A stretch of DNA of 64,000 nucleotides from AP-15 sp963732095 (GCA_963732095.1 CAVSZA010000065.1:62001-126000), one strand, 5' to 3'; counted from the first letter of the stretch, positions 26,817 to 36,005 are shown. The notes: generated by a model not told the origin, from the letters alone. Translations and numbers: made by a program.

Positions 26817-28442
26817 ATGACGATCGACGCCTGCAAGGTGCTGATGATATTTCCGCGTTTCAATGCCGATTCGTTCTGGAATTACCGGGCGACATGCGAA
26901 TTGACGGGGGCGCGTTATCCGGCGGCGCCGCTTGGCCTGATTACCGTCGCCGCCCTGCTCCCGCAATCCTGGGAGATGCGGCTCGTCAATTGCAACACAG
27001 AGTCTCTCGCCGAGGCCGACCTCGAATGGGCCGATTTGGTCATGACTGGAGGAATGCTCTTTCAGCAGCCCGATACCCTCCGCATCATCGAGATGTGCCG
27101 CGCGCGGGGAAAGCCCGTCGTGGTCGGCGGCCCCGATGTCACCTCGACGCCGGCTATCTATAGCAGCGCGAACTTCCGGGTTCTCGGAGAAGCCGAGGAG
27201 ATCATGGAGGATTTCGTCGCTGCGTGGCGGAGCGGAGCCGAGGAAGGCGTTTTTGAGGCGCCGATGGGGCAGACCGACGTCACGAGGAGCCCGACGCCGC
27301 GCTTTGATCTCTTAAAGCTGGAGCATTATCTCCACGTCGGCATCCAGTTCTCGCGCGGTTGCCCGTTCAATTGCGAGTTCTGCGACATCATCGAGCTGTA
27401 CGGCCGAGTGCCGAGAACCAAGACGAACGAGCAGGTTTTGGCCGAACTCGACGCCTTGTATTCGCTCGGCTATCGCGGCCATATCGATTTTGTCGACGAC
27501 AACCTGATCGGGAACAAAAAGGCCCTCAAGAAATTTTTGCCGGATTTACAGAATTGGCAGAATAAGAAGAGCTTTCCGTTTGAATTTTCAACCGAAGCGT
27601 CAATAAATCTGTCGGACGATTCTGAATTGCTTAGCGCCCTGGCAACAGCCAATTTCTTTGGGATCTTCGTTGGGATTGAGAGTCCTGATACGGACACTCT
27701 CGTGTCGATGCGAAAGAAGCAGAACACCCGGCGCAGCCTGCAGGAGAGCATTCACAAAATCTACGATGCCGGCATTTTCGTATTCGCCGGCTTCATCGTG
27801 GGTTTTGACACCGAAAAGGGCAATACCGCCGAGGGGATGATCGAGTGCATCGAGGATACAGCGATCCCGGTGTGCACGGTCGGGTTGCTGTACGCACTGC
27901 CCACAACGCAATTGGGGCGTCGGCTGCTGCGCGAGGGGCGCCTCTTTCCGGGTTCTGACGCACCCGGCCCGCAAGATACGGGCGATCAATGCACGATCGG
28001 TCTCAACTTTGAAACAAAACGCCCGCGCCGTGACGTGCTCGCGGATTACCGGGCGGTGCTGGACGCAGTCTATGATCCGGCTGCCTATTTCGGCCGCGTG
28101 CGCCGTGTCGGCCGCATGCTCAAGTGCGGAAAGCCCAGGTTCAAGGCATCGCTGCCGCAAGCATTGCGCGACTTGCGCTTGCTGGGCCGGCTGGTTTGGC
28201 GCTTACCGGATGCGGGTCCCGGAACGGCGGGGCAATTCTGGAAGAGCGTCCTCGACACCGCAACCCACAACCCTCGGGCCTTGCGATTTCTGGTGATGAT
28301 GAGCGCCCTCTATTTGCATCACGGCCCGTTCTCGCGCCAAGTGATAGCGCAAATCGATCGGCAGATCGAGCATATCGACCTTGGTCTCTGGAATGCCCCC
28401 CATCTGGTGCCAGCCGATGACAAAGCTCTTTCCGCCGCATAG
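26817..28442 (+). CDS. B12-binding radical SAM protein (HpnR-like architecture)
   Basis: The 541-residue protein has an N-terminal Rossmann-like cobalamin-binding region (~1-150; VMTGGMLFQQP, KPVVVGGPDVT). This is followed by the radical SAM barrel with Cys182, Cys186 and Cys189 in CPFNCEFC, then FVDDNLIGNK and GIESPD. The C-terminal region resembles DUF4070. This layout is shared with hopanoid C-3 methylase HpnR and many cobalamin-dependent methylases and ring-forming enzymes. ATG 26817 follows TTAGGAG, 40 nt after the oxoamine synthase stop. Methylation or rearrangement of the lipid chain is a reasonable guess, but the reaction cannot be read directly. Confidence 0.85.
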   Translation: MTIDACKVLMIFPRFNADSFWNYRATCELTGARYPAAPLGLITVAALLPQSWEMRLVNCNTESLAEADLEWADLVMTGGMLFQQPDTLRIIEMCRARGKPVVVGGPDVTSTPAIYSSANFRVLGEAEEIMEDFVAAWRSGAEEGVFEAPMGQTDVTRSPTPRFDLLKLEHYLHVGIQFSRGCPFNCEFCDIIELYGRVPRTKTNEQVLAELDALYSLGYRGHIDFVDDNLIGNKKALKKFLPDLQNWQNKKSFPFEFSTEASINLSDDSELLSALATANFFGIFVGIESPDTDTLVSMRKKQNTRRSLQESIHKIYDAGIFVFAGFIVGFDTEKGNTAEGMIECIEDTAIPVCTVGLLYALPTTQLGRRLLREGRLFPGSDAPGPQDTGDQCTIGLNFETKRPRRDVLADYRAVLDAVYDPAAYFGRVRRVGRMLKCGKPRFKASLPQALRDLRLLGRLVWRLPDAGPGTAGQFWKSVLDTATHNPRALRFLVMMSALYLHHGPFSRQVIAQIDRQIEHIDLGLWNAPHLVPADDKALSAA

Positions 28443-28464
28443 GTCGCCATGCGATGTGGCGTCC

Positions 28465-29691
28465 TCACAGAGCCTTGGCGTAGATGCGATAGAGCTTGGC
28501 GAGCTGCGCGCCAATGGCGTGGCAGCCCTCGAGCGAGGGTTTATTATCCTCCAGGATCCATGAGAACTCGACCATCTCGATTTTTGCCCGGCGCGCGGCC
28601 TCCAGGATCTGCGCCAGCATCATCGTGACGAGAGCCATGCTCAATGCCGATCTGCGATACCGCTGCCGCACCCCGGTCAGCATCACCCGCGCCGTTTTTG
28701 GTTTGCGGAACCGCAACCGCCACAACAATTTGAGCCAGTTGATCGGAAACAGCCTGCCACCGAGATCGGCGACGAGTTCGTTTAGGTTGGGGAGGGCGAC
28801 CAGCATCGCCGCCGGCTCACCATCGGCAAGTGCGAAGACGACGCTTTGCGGCGGCAGAACCGGCGCCAACTGGTCGATAATTTGCTTGGCTTCGCGTTCC
28901 GTTACCGGCAGGAACCCCCAATTCTGGGTCCAGGCCTCGTTATAGATATCGAGAGCCAGCCGGATTTCCTCGGCGAAGCGGGCGGGATCGAGGGGGCGCA
29001 CGGCGATCCGCCCTTCCGCACGAAGCCGAGCGGTGACGCGTTCGAGGTGGTGGAGGTGCGTTGTCACGACATCGGCAAGCGTGACCCGCAATGCGTGCAG
29101 GTCCTTTGCTTTGGCATAGCCTTCGGCGACGAGTCGGTCGGCGTAATAGGGGGGTGTGTACGGCATGCCGACCATGGGCGGGGTCTCAAAGCCGGAAACC
29201 AGAACGCCGATGTCGTCGTTCATCGACAAGCTGTATGGGCCCAGGATCCGACGCATGCCACGTTCCCGCAGCCAATTCTCGGCGGCCCGTTGCAAGGCAG
29301 CAAAGACGGCCTGGTCGTCTACCGCCTCGATCAAGCCAAAATTGCCGGTCTCGTCGCGATGGGTTTCGAGATGAAGTTGATTGATCTGCGCGCTGATGCG
29401 CCCGACGGGTGTCCCGTCGCGCCATGCCAGCCAGAAACAGGCCTCGCCATGATCAAAGAACGGGTTCCGGCGTCGGTCGAGCAACCGTTGCATGTCACGA
29501 CGCAGCGGCGGGACCCAGTTTGGATCATTGCGATGGAGGCGATAGGGGAGGTCGACAAAGCGATTGCGGTCGCGCCGGCCGCGGAGCGCGGTCACTTCGA
29601 CCGGGCTGCCTCCCGCCTGGCTCCGCTCGGGCGCGGGGCCAGCGTGGGCGCCGTCTGGCGCGCCGGGGGCGGGAGCACTATTCATCAGCAT
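28465..29691 (-). CDS. YghO-like GNAT-fold acyltransferase (bacterial ceramide synthase-like)
   Basis: The 408-residue protein belongs to a family often misnamed dATP pyrophosphohydrolase and related to E. coli YghO. Visible family blocks are FVDLPYRLHRNDPNWVPPLR, NPFFDHGEACFWLAWRDG, VGRISAQINQ, RGMRRILGPYSLSMNDDIGVL, GMPYTPPYYADRL and, at the end, EFSWILEDNKP. One member of this GNAT-fold group, bCerS of Caulobacter, N-acylates sphingoid bases. The first ~30 residues are low complexity, so the true start may be slightly later. It lies inside the PKS-oxoamine synthase cluster on the opposite strand, convergent with the radical SAM gene. N-acylation of the cluster's amino-lipid is inferred. 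Confidence 0.75.
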   Translation of the reverse strand: MLMNSAPAPGAPDGAHAGPAPERSQAGGSPVEVTALRGRRDRNRFVDLPYRLHRNDPNWVPPLRRDMQRLLDRRRNPFFDHGEACFWLAWRDGTPVGRISAQINQLHLETHRDETGNFGLIEAVDDQAVFAALQRAAENWLRERGMRRILGPYSLSMNDDIGVLVSGFETPPMVGMPYTPPYYADRLVAEGYAKAKDLHALRVTLADVVTTHLHHLERVTARLRAEGRIAVRPLDPARFAEEIRLALDIYNEAWTQNWGFLPVTEREAKQIIDQLAPVLPPQSVVFALADGEPAAMLVALPNLNELVADLGGRLFPINWLKLLWRLRFRKPKTARVMLTGVRQRYRRSALSMALVTMMLAQILEAARRAKIEMVEFSWILEDNKPSLEGCHAIGAQLAKLYRIYAKAL

Positions 29692-29820
29692 CGGAGCGAA
29701 GATGCAGCGAGCGTGGGGATGCGTCCGGCGGAAATGACTCTGTTTTGTTCAAGGTCGGACCGTATCGGAAACCCGAGCTTTCAAGAAGCGGCTTGTGCCA
29801 CGCCCGTTTTGCTCCGCTCG

Positions 29821-30901
29821 ATGACGAGTTCTGAACCCCGAACAGCTCTCGAAGTGCCCGCTGCATCCCCGCGTCGGCCCGACACCAGCGAGGGCGATCT
29901 GCCTATCAGACAGCTCCGGCGAGCGCTCGACGACTTGTTGGTTCCGAGACCCGCTTTCTACTGGATCGACTTCCTCGCCTCGATAACCTGCTTCTACGCG
30001 GGGTTTGCGGCTACTGCAGTGCTGCCGCTCAACAACCCGCTCAAGCTTCTCGGTGCCGTGGTTGCGGTGCTCTGCGTGTATCGGGCGGTCGTGTTCATCC
30101 ACGAACTCGCGCACCTATCGCCGGGCCGCGTTCCGGGGTTCCGTGTCGCGTGGAACCTGCTCTGCGGGATCCCGTTGCTGGTGCCGAGCTTTCTCTACGG
30201 CTCGCATCGCGACCACCACGCGCGGCGCGCATACGGCACCCCGAAGGACGGGGAGTACAGGCCCTGGGGGTGCCCCGGCAATCGCCTCGGTATAGTGATG
30301 TTTGCCTCCTCCAGCTTTCTCGGGCTCCCGGCGGGTGTGCTGCGATTCGGGATACTCGGGCCGATCTCCTGGCTCAACCCAAGGATTCGGGAATGGGTCG
30401 CAGTCAACGCCTCGTCGCTGGTCGTCGACCCGCGCTACCGTCGTGACCCGCCATCGCAGCAGGAGGCCCGCGGCTGGTGCGTCCCGGAAGCCTGCGTCTT
30501 CATCTATCTCCTCGCAACCGCCGCTGCCCTCGTTACAGGTCTGATAGACGCGGAGCTGTTGGTTCAGCTGTATTTGATCAGCGCCGCTGCCTTGCTCCTG
30601 AACAGCTTGCGCACCTTGGCGGCGCACCGCTATCGTTCGGCGGGTGATCCACTGACGACGACCCAGCAATTGCTCGAACTCGTTGAACTATCCGCGGCCC
30701 TCCTGGCTGATCCCGTTGTGGGCGCCGGTCGGGCTGCGATTTCACGCCATGCATCATCTGTTTCCCGGCATCCCGTACCATAATTTGGCTGCGGCGCATG
30801 ATCGGGTGATGGGGATGTTGCCGCCGGGCTCGCCGTATCATCGCGCGGTCGGATACGGGTTGGCCGCCAGCCTTAACGAACTCTGGCGAAGCGCTCGCTA
30901 G
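29821..30901 (+). pseudogene. membrane fatty-acid desaturase/hydroxylase-like protein, frameshifted
   Basis: From ATG 29821 the frame carries paired hydrophobic segments and two His boxes: HELAH after FI (~aa 99) and HRDHH (~aa 130). It then reads into alternative sequence after QQLLELV. The expected ending (NYPRPSWLIPLWAPVGLRFHAMHHLFPG, holding the third box HAMHH) is in another frame that is open to TAG 30899-30901, so a one-base indel lies near 30670-30690. The three His boxes mark integral-membrane diiron enzymes that introduce double bonds or hydroxyls into acyl chains. As read, the third box would be lost. Its place between the YghO-like and sulfotransferase genes makes chain desaturation or hydroxylation of the cluster product plausible. 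Confidence 0.78.
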
Positions 30902-30933
30902 AGGTTGCAGCGCCCTCGGCGGTTTGGGGAAAA

Positions 30934-32064
30934 ATGTCAGCAGAACTGCACGCGCCCACCGCCCCGGATGGGCCAGCGAACGATTGCGAGTGGTTTGAGA
31001 ATCACGTCCAAAATCAAAATAAATCTCACCCGTATAATCCGATAATACTGTTATCCGCGTGTCCCCGAAGCGGATCGAATTACCTGGAAAACCTGCTTTC
31101 GCTGCATCCACACTGCCGGAAATCCCAGGTTCCGGAGGATTTTTTTCTTGCCAATAGTGAGACACTGCTAAATTTTTGCCGATCGGTTGCCGACAGCTGG
31201 GACGATTGGTGGCTTCAGCGCCTGGGCGGCCCATCCCGCTTGGCAATGCATATCGGCACGGCGCTACTGCGCTTTGCTGACCCTGGCCCGGAAGAGGGGG
31301 GGCCAGTCCGCGACTTCCGTCTGATCCTCCGCTCGCCCACCACCGAAGGAATCGCAGCCGCGACCACCTTGTTTCCGGATGCGCGGGTGCTGGTTTTGGT
31401 GCGGGACGGGCCGGCGACGGTCGAATCGGGTCGCCGGAGCTTCCGCTGGCCATATGAAGAGGCCATGCAGGCCTGGCGCCAATCCGTCCGCCGCATCTTG
31501 ACCTTTCTGGCGAGTGCTGATGGCTCGCGCTGCCAGCTGGTCCGGTTTGAAGATCTGACGGCCGATCCGGCTCGTGAGATCGCGCGGGTCATCGCTTTCC
31601 TGGGGCTCGACCCGGCGCTTTATCCCTTCAACCGGGTTGATGAGATCCCGGTGTTCGGGTCATCGAGCTTTGGCCGGACTGAGGGAGAGGGGGTCCATTG
31701 GCGGCCGGTGCCCAAGGATTCATCATTCGATCCGTTGGCGAGAGCGCAGTCATGGCGGGCCTATCGGTGCGCGCGGTTCGCCTGGCTGGCGGGGGCAGAG
31801 CAGCGCAAGCTCGGCTATCTCGTTCACCCGCTGTCGCCAATGGGTTGTGTCTGTAATGTCGTGCTAGACGGCATTTACGTGGCTCGTCGCATCGCGGTCC
31901 AAATCGCTTTGGTCCCCCTCAGAGAGCCGCGGGTGTTCAGTGACCGGCGGCGGCGTTATCTTTCCTGGCGCAGGATGAGCAGACCGGGCGACGCCGTGCA
32001 ATGTGCCGTGCGCGACTGGCGGCGATCCCCGCGGAGCATGATTTTGAAGATCAGAGCGAAATAA
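30934..32064 (+). CDS. sulfotransferase family protein
   Basis: The 376-residue protein has the PAPS 5'-phosphosulfate loop in LSACPRSGSNYLENLL (residues ~40-56). The second nucleotide-binding region is seen at VLVLVRDGPATVESGRRSF (3'-phosphate loop Arg and Ser), followed by CQLVRFEDLTADPAREI. This is the Sulfotransfer_3/1 layout, transferring sulfate from PAPS to a hydroxyl or amine. It starts 32 nt after the desaturase gene. A basic C-terminal tail (RRRRYLSWRRMSR) may favour membrane contact. Sulfation of the lipid made by the cluster is the contextual inference. Confidence 0.85.
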   Translation: MSAELHAPTAPDGPANDCEWFENHVQNQNKSHPYNPIILLSACPRSGSNYLENLLSLHPHCRKSQVPEDFFLANSETLLNFCRSVADSWDDWWLQRLGGPSRLAMHIGTALLRFADPGPEEGGPVRDFRLILRSPTTEGIAAATTLFPDARVLVLVRDGPATVESGRRSFRWPYEEAMQAWRQSVRRILTFLASADGSRCQLVRFEDLTADPAREIARVIAFLGLDPALYPFNRVDEIPVFGSSSFGRTEGEGVHWRPVPKDSSFDPLARAQSWRAYRCARFAWLAGAEQRKLGYLVHPLSPMGCVCNVVLDGIYVARRIAVQIALVPLREPRVFSDRRRRYLSWRRMSRPGDAVQCAVRDWRRSPRSMILKIRAK

Positions 32065-32844
32065 TCAAACATAAGGACCAATGTCGACGACAGCGCGGCG
32101 CAGGATAGGGTCGACCAATCCCGCCGGAAGCGCTCGCATCAGCTGCATGCCGAGGTAGAGAGGGTAGGGAAAGGCGATCTGGCGGCGCCCCTTGGCCAAG
32201 CCGCGCCGAATGATCCGGGCGGCGCGTTCAGCCGGCAATATCAGCGGCTTGGGTCCGGCAACAGTTTGGGACAGACGCGTTTCGACGAAACCCGGCAAGA
32301 CGACCGACACGCCGATCCCCTCCGGCGCCAGCCAGCTCCTTAGGGCCTCACCGTAGATCCTTACTGCCGCCTTGCTCGCGCAATAGCCGGGCGAGAACGG
32401 TATCCCCCGCAGGGCCGCCAGCGAGGAGATCAGCGCAACCTGTCCCCGCCGGCGCCGACGCATTGCCGGAAGCACCGGGTGGAGCGTGTTCGAAACGCCG
32501 CCGAAATTGACCTCCATGACGCGGTGCACCTCGTCGAGCGTTTCGCCGGCGCCATCCCGCCACAACCCGCCCTGCACCCCGGCATTCGCGATCACCAACT
32601 CGAGCGGCGAGGCACGGTCGACGTTGACGATCCAAGCGGCGACGGCCGCCGCCTCGGTAACATCGAAGCAAGCCTCCATCACCTCGGCGCCGCGCTCGCG
32701 GCAAAGATTGGCCACCGCGGCGAGCCGGGCGGCGTCTCGGCCACAGAGCGCCAGACGAGTTCGGGGCGCGGCATAGGCCTGCGCCAGGGCGGCGCCGATA
32801 CCGCTGCTCGCACCGGTGATGAGAATGGAGCGGGGATCCCTCAC
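32065..32844 (-). CDS. SDR oxidoreductase, candidate 3-ketosphinganine-type reductase
   Basis: The 259-residue classical SDR has cofactor loop TGASSGIGAALA (residues ~10-21), ALCGRD after the second strand (Arg favours NADPH), IANAGVQ, Ser in LISSLAAL, Y-C-A-S-K at ~155-159 and PGFVETRL. A hydrophobic C-terminal segment (YPLYLGMQLMRALPAGLV) resembles the membrane-associated tail of KDSR/YqjQ-type reductases. The start is GTG 32844. Its stop is adjacent to that of the sulfotransferase (tail to tail). In this cluster it could reduce the 3-ketone produced by the oxoamine synthase. Confidence 0.82.
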   Translation of the reverse strand: MRDPRSILITGASSGIGAALAQAYAAPRTRLALCGRDAARLAAVANLCRERGAEVMEACFDVTEAAAVAAWIVNVDRASPLELVIANAGVQGGLWRDGAGETLDEVHRVMEVNFGGVSNTLHPVLPAMRRRRRGQVALISSLAALRGIPFSPGYCASKAAVRIYGEALRSWLAPEGIGVSVVLPGFVETRLSQTVAGPKPLILPAERAARIIRRGLAKGRRQIAFPYPLYLGMQLMRALPAGLVDPILRRAVVDIGPYV

Positions 32845-32991
32845 CCAGTATATATACCCCAGAACATACGCTCGATGGCGAACCGCGATTGCAGGGTGGT
32901 GACCCTGGGCGCTGCTCCATACCCCTTTCGCCTGAACAACTTAATCTGACAATGCTGGCCGCGCTACCTTCGCCGGTGTGCTATAAGCGGA

Positions 32992-34491
32992 GTGTCGCAA
33001 GCCAATCATGCAAATGAGAGCTCGCTAAAGCACCAGAGGAGAGGATTGGTGCCGAACCTCCAAATTGTTCTCAGTAAACAGTTCACGCTGCCAAACACAT
33101 TCACCTTGCTGACCATCCGGAACCTGTTTGCATTCGCAATCATACTTTCAACGGGAACGATGCTGTATTCGGTATCCGAAATGCGGGGTATGTTCGCCGA
33201 TGGTTCCAACTACATCGTGCAAATCCTCGCTTCTGGAGACTTTTTTCTCCTGGAACCCGCGCGAAAGCTGGTTCAACTCCTCCAGCAGTCGCTTCTTATC
33301 CTCGGCATAAGATCTGGCGTCACGGACTTGCCAACACTTGCGCGGTTGTTCACTTTGGGTGCCTTGGGTTGGCCCATCATCCTGACTGCCAGTTGCTGGT
33401 TGATTCTCCCGCGTGAAGAAAAGGGATGGATCATCGGTCCTCTGATCAATCTAGTCGCCCTCTGCCCGATGACCAGTCTCGCGGCCATCGGCGAGGGCAT
33501 GATTGCGTCCTGTTTGCTGTGGATGATTTTTTTTCTGGTGCTATTCCGGACGCACACCATCTGGGGAGCGATTCTAGCCGTTTCTCTGATCGCGCTGGGA
33601 GCAGTAACTCACGAATCTGCAGCTGTATTCTTCGTCGGAATTGCCGCCATCGCCATCATGCGTATGCGTGGTAGCTCGGCGGTCGAGCGATTGACGCAAT
33701 TCGCGATTTCCGCTGCCGCAATTTGGTCGGCCTGCTACCTGATTTCGGTTATCCTGCATCCCCGCGATCCAGTAAATCGTGGAGATTTCCTGATTGGCAC
33801 TCTCGCTCTCGCGTTTGTCGAGCTACATGGGGTAAACCTCACCGCAGTCGCCACGATTGTCTCATGCGTCAGCATTTTCTGGATCATGCGCGCACAACAC
33901 AAAGGCGAAAAAACCCAGCCCATTCTGTTGAGCTCTATTAGCTTTTTCGTCCTTACTGCTGCGTTATTGCTGTTTTTACCGGAATGGACCGTTACTCCCG
34001 TCGCTCAATTCAGTGGGCGTGGGTTGCCGGTGCTCGGGACAACGTTGCTTTCGTTTGGGCTGTGGGCGGGTTGGAGAAACGGTGTGAAACCGGAATTCCT
34101 GCTTTCAACGCCCGCTCTTCTGGTCTTGTTTGGATTGCTGCTTACTCAGAGTGTTGCCCAAATAGTGATGACGCGGCAGTGGGCCAATACGCTCGGCTCC
34201 GTAACGCAGATCATCGAGCGATCGGAAGGGCGAGTTCCCTGGCAGACAGCGCTGAAAACGACGGCCCCGCTCAATCCCATTCTGTGGAAAGAGATGACCT
34301 GGTATTCGGAAATTCAGCCTCTGTCGCTCCTGCTCGCTCCTCAGGGCCGCGTTCATGCTCTGATCGATGCGCCTACTTCCGAGAGGTGGAAACCGTTCCA
34401 GCTCGACGCCCCGGAGAGCCTGCCGAAATCGAGATTCTGGGACGTCGCCTCCTTCGCGACTGAGGTCGATAGCCGAAACCTCCGCCGGTAG
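32992..34491 (+). CDS. polytopic membrane protein of unknown function
   Basis: The 499-residue protein has about eleven hydrophobic segments, the first at FAFAIILSTGTMLYSV and the last near VLFGLLLTQSVAQIV. They are followed by a ~100-residue soluble tail (IIERSEGRVPWQTALK...). The layout with an early extracytoplasmic loop (MFADGSNYIVQIL) is reminiscent of lipid-linked-sugar (GT-C type) proteins, but no catalytic Asp motif was found. The start is GTG 32992, and later starts are possible. It is divergent from the SDR gene and lies at the edge of the polysaccharide region. Confidence 0.6.
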   Translation: MSQANHANESSLKHQRRGLVPNLQIVLSKQFTLPNTFTLLTIRNLFAFAIILSTGTMLYSVSEMRGMFADGSNYIVQILASGDFFLLEPARKLVQLLQQSLLILGIRSGVTDLPTLARLFTLGALGWPIILTASCWLILPREEKGWIIGPLINLVALCPMTSLAAIGEGMIASCLLWMIFFLVLFRTHTIWGAILAVSLIALGAVTHESAAVFFVGIAAIAIMRMRGSSAVERLTQFAISAAAIWSACYLISVILHPRDPVNRGDFLIGTLALAFVELHGVNLTAVATIVSCVSIFWIMRAQHKGEKTQPILLSSISFFVLTAALLLFLPEWTVTPVAQFSGRGLPVLGTTLLSFGLWAGWRNGVKPEFLLSTPALLVLFGLLLTQSVAQIVMTRQWANTLGSVTQIIERSEGRVPWQTALKTTAPLNPILWKEMTWYSEIQPLSLLLAPQGRVHALIDAPTSERWKPFQLDAPESLPKSRFWDVASFATEVDSRNLRR

Positions 34492-34813
34492 CTGATGTCA
34501 AATAAGGCGCCGCCACACTGTGCCGCTCTCGATGACGGTAATGCCGGAAAGGTGGCGGATGCTCGACCATCGATGCGTTCTCTTGATGCCGAAGGCAACT
34601 CGTGCGACATTCGTCGAACGGGTTCGCAGGGGGTTGGACCCGGCCGTCTCGGAAATTACCACAACGTCGGATGCACGATAAATTTCGGTACATTTCCTGC
34701 CGGCCTTTCCCTTATGCTCGCCGGGTGGCGAGGGATTTTCCGGGGCGATGATGGCGCTGTCGCGTGTGACCTCGACTGGGAACGCGCATGATCGACATTT
34801 GCGCCCCCGGTAC
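34492..34813. other. gap between the membrane protein and SGNH genes
   Basis: No supported gene is present. A short open frame at 34495-34791 has no family features. A perfect hairpin CTCGCC-GGGT-GGCGAG lies at 34717-34732. In-frame ATGs exist upstream of the SGNH gene (34748), but the sequence between them and 34814 does not look like protein. Confidence 0.45.
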
Positions 34814-35968
34814 ATGCCGTCGCCTGGTACGATCGCCAAAATTATCGGCCTGCTGATCCTCTGCGCCGCTGGCTTGTTCGTAAGCAGACTGCCTTGGAGC
34901 CATTGGGATCGGTTCTACGAATTGGCACTGGGCTTTGCCGCTGCTGTGTTTGCCGCGGTTGTGGTTGGAAGGCGCCTGCGCCACGCCTTCATGGTCGTCG
35001 CCTCCGTTGTCCTGTGCCTGGCCGTCGCGGAGGCCTATGCCCTGGTCGCGTCGGCGCCCGCGATCGAAATCAGTACGCCGGGCTATTTGTCGCCTCACCC
35101 GATTCTCGGGTGGGGGCCCGGGCATCCCGGCGTGTTCCATGATCGAAAACTCGACGGAAAGACAGGGAGCGTCATCTACGATGTTGACTATACGATCGAT
35201 GAGTACCGCAACCGTCAGGTGATCTCTGCGCCATCGGGCACAAGCGTCGCGTTCTTCGGGGATTCGATGACGTTTGGTCAGGGTGTGCCGGATGCCGAGA
35301 CGTTGCCGCAGGCGTTTGCGGACGCCACCGCCGGAGATCGGCTGCGCGTCCTCAATCTCGCCTTTACCGGTTATGGGCCTCAGCAATTCTTGCGGGCGCT
35401 CGAAACCGACATGTTCCGGGATCTGCTGACCGAGCCGCGTCTGTTCGTGTTTCTGACGGCGCCGTGGCACGCCGAGCGGTCCGCCTGCATGAGCAATTTC
35501 GTGCTCAGCGCGCCACGTTACGTGATGGTTGACGGACGACCGGCCTACAAAGACAAATGCATCGACCATTGGCCGGTTCGGCTGCGATATTTGTTCACGC
35601 GGACCGCGATGTACAGCGTCTTCTTCGAGCCGGTGATCGGCGGTGCAGGACCGGCCGATATAGATCTCTATATCGCCATCCTGATTCGGGCCGGGGAGCT
35701 TGCGCGGGAGCGCTATGGCGTTCCCACCTTGATCCTCTACCAGCCATACGATGCATATGTGCGGCGTGCCGGCCTCACCGACCGGCAGATCATGCAGCGT
35801 TTGCGCGATGGAGGGTTGCTCGTCGTCGATGCCGGGCTCGACCCGAACGATTTCCCCGGCCAGACTCTGAAAATCCCCGGCGATGGCCATCCGACCGGCG
35901 TCGCGAACCGCGCTTTGGCTGTGCTCGTGCGCGATGCCCTCGCCGGCTTGGCAGCGCAAGCCCATTAA
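34814..35968 (+). CDS. membrane-anchored SGNH/GDSL hydrolase-like protein
   Basis: The 384-residue protein has three N-terminal hydrophobic segments (IAKIIGLLILCAAGLFV; FYELALGFAAAVFAAVVVG; FMVVASVVLCLAVAEAYAL) and then an extracytoplasmic SGNH domain. Block I is AFFGDSMTFGQGV with the nucleophile Ser. A block III-like stretch is NLAFTGYGPQQFL. The catalytic Asp-His pair is near the end in GDGHPTGVANRAL. Such proteins acylate or deacylate surface glycans. It lies at the head of the glycosyltransferase region, so modification of an exported polysaccharide is likely. Start 34814 was chosen because the membrane segment follows directly. Confidence 0.75.
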   Translation: MPSPGTIAKIIGLLILCAAGLFVSRLPWSHWDRFYELALGFAAAVFAAVVVGRRLRHAFMVVASVVLCLAVAEAYALVASAPAIEISTPGYLSPHPILGWGPGHPGVFHDRKLDGKTGSVIYDVDYTIDEYRNRQVISAPSGTSVAFFGDSMTFGQGVPDAETLPQAFADATAGDRLRVLNLAFTGYGPQQFLRALETDMFRDLLTEPRLFVFLTAPWHAERSACMSNFVLSAPRYVMVDGRPAYKDKCIDHWPVRLRYLFTRTAMYSVFFEPVIGGAGPADIDLYIAILIRAGELARERYGVPTLILYQPYDAYVRRAGLTDRQIMQRLRDGGLLVVDAGLDPNDFPGQTLKIPGDGHPTGVANRALAVLVRDALAGLAAQAH

Positions 35969-35990
35969 CCCCACTGTTGGTCGCGCCCAG

Positions 35991-36005
35991 ATTTGAGACG
36001 GTCTC
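35991..36005 (+). repeat. 15-bp boundary sequence, left copy
   Basis: ATTTGAGACGGTCTC, containing the internal dyad GAGAC-G-GTCTC. The exact reverse complement occurs at 41220-41234, and the two copies bracket the FkbM/glycosyltransferase mosaic. It lies 23 nt past the SGNH stop. Confidence 0.6.

Noticed and set aside
28846..30783. A single 645-codon plus-strand open frame
   Set aside because: Its first half is the antisense of the YghO-like gene and has no family features. Only the part from 29821 is a real desaturase, and that is frameshifted at its end.
34495..34791. A 98-codon frame between the membrane protein and SGNH genes
   Set aside because: No family features, no ribosome binding site and odd composition. 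Treated as chance.
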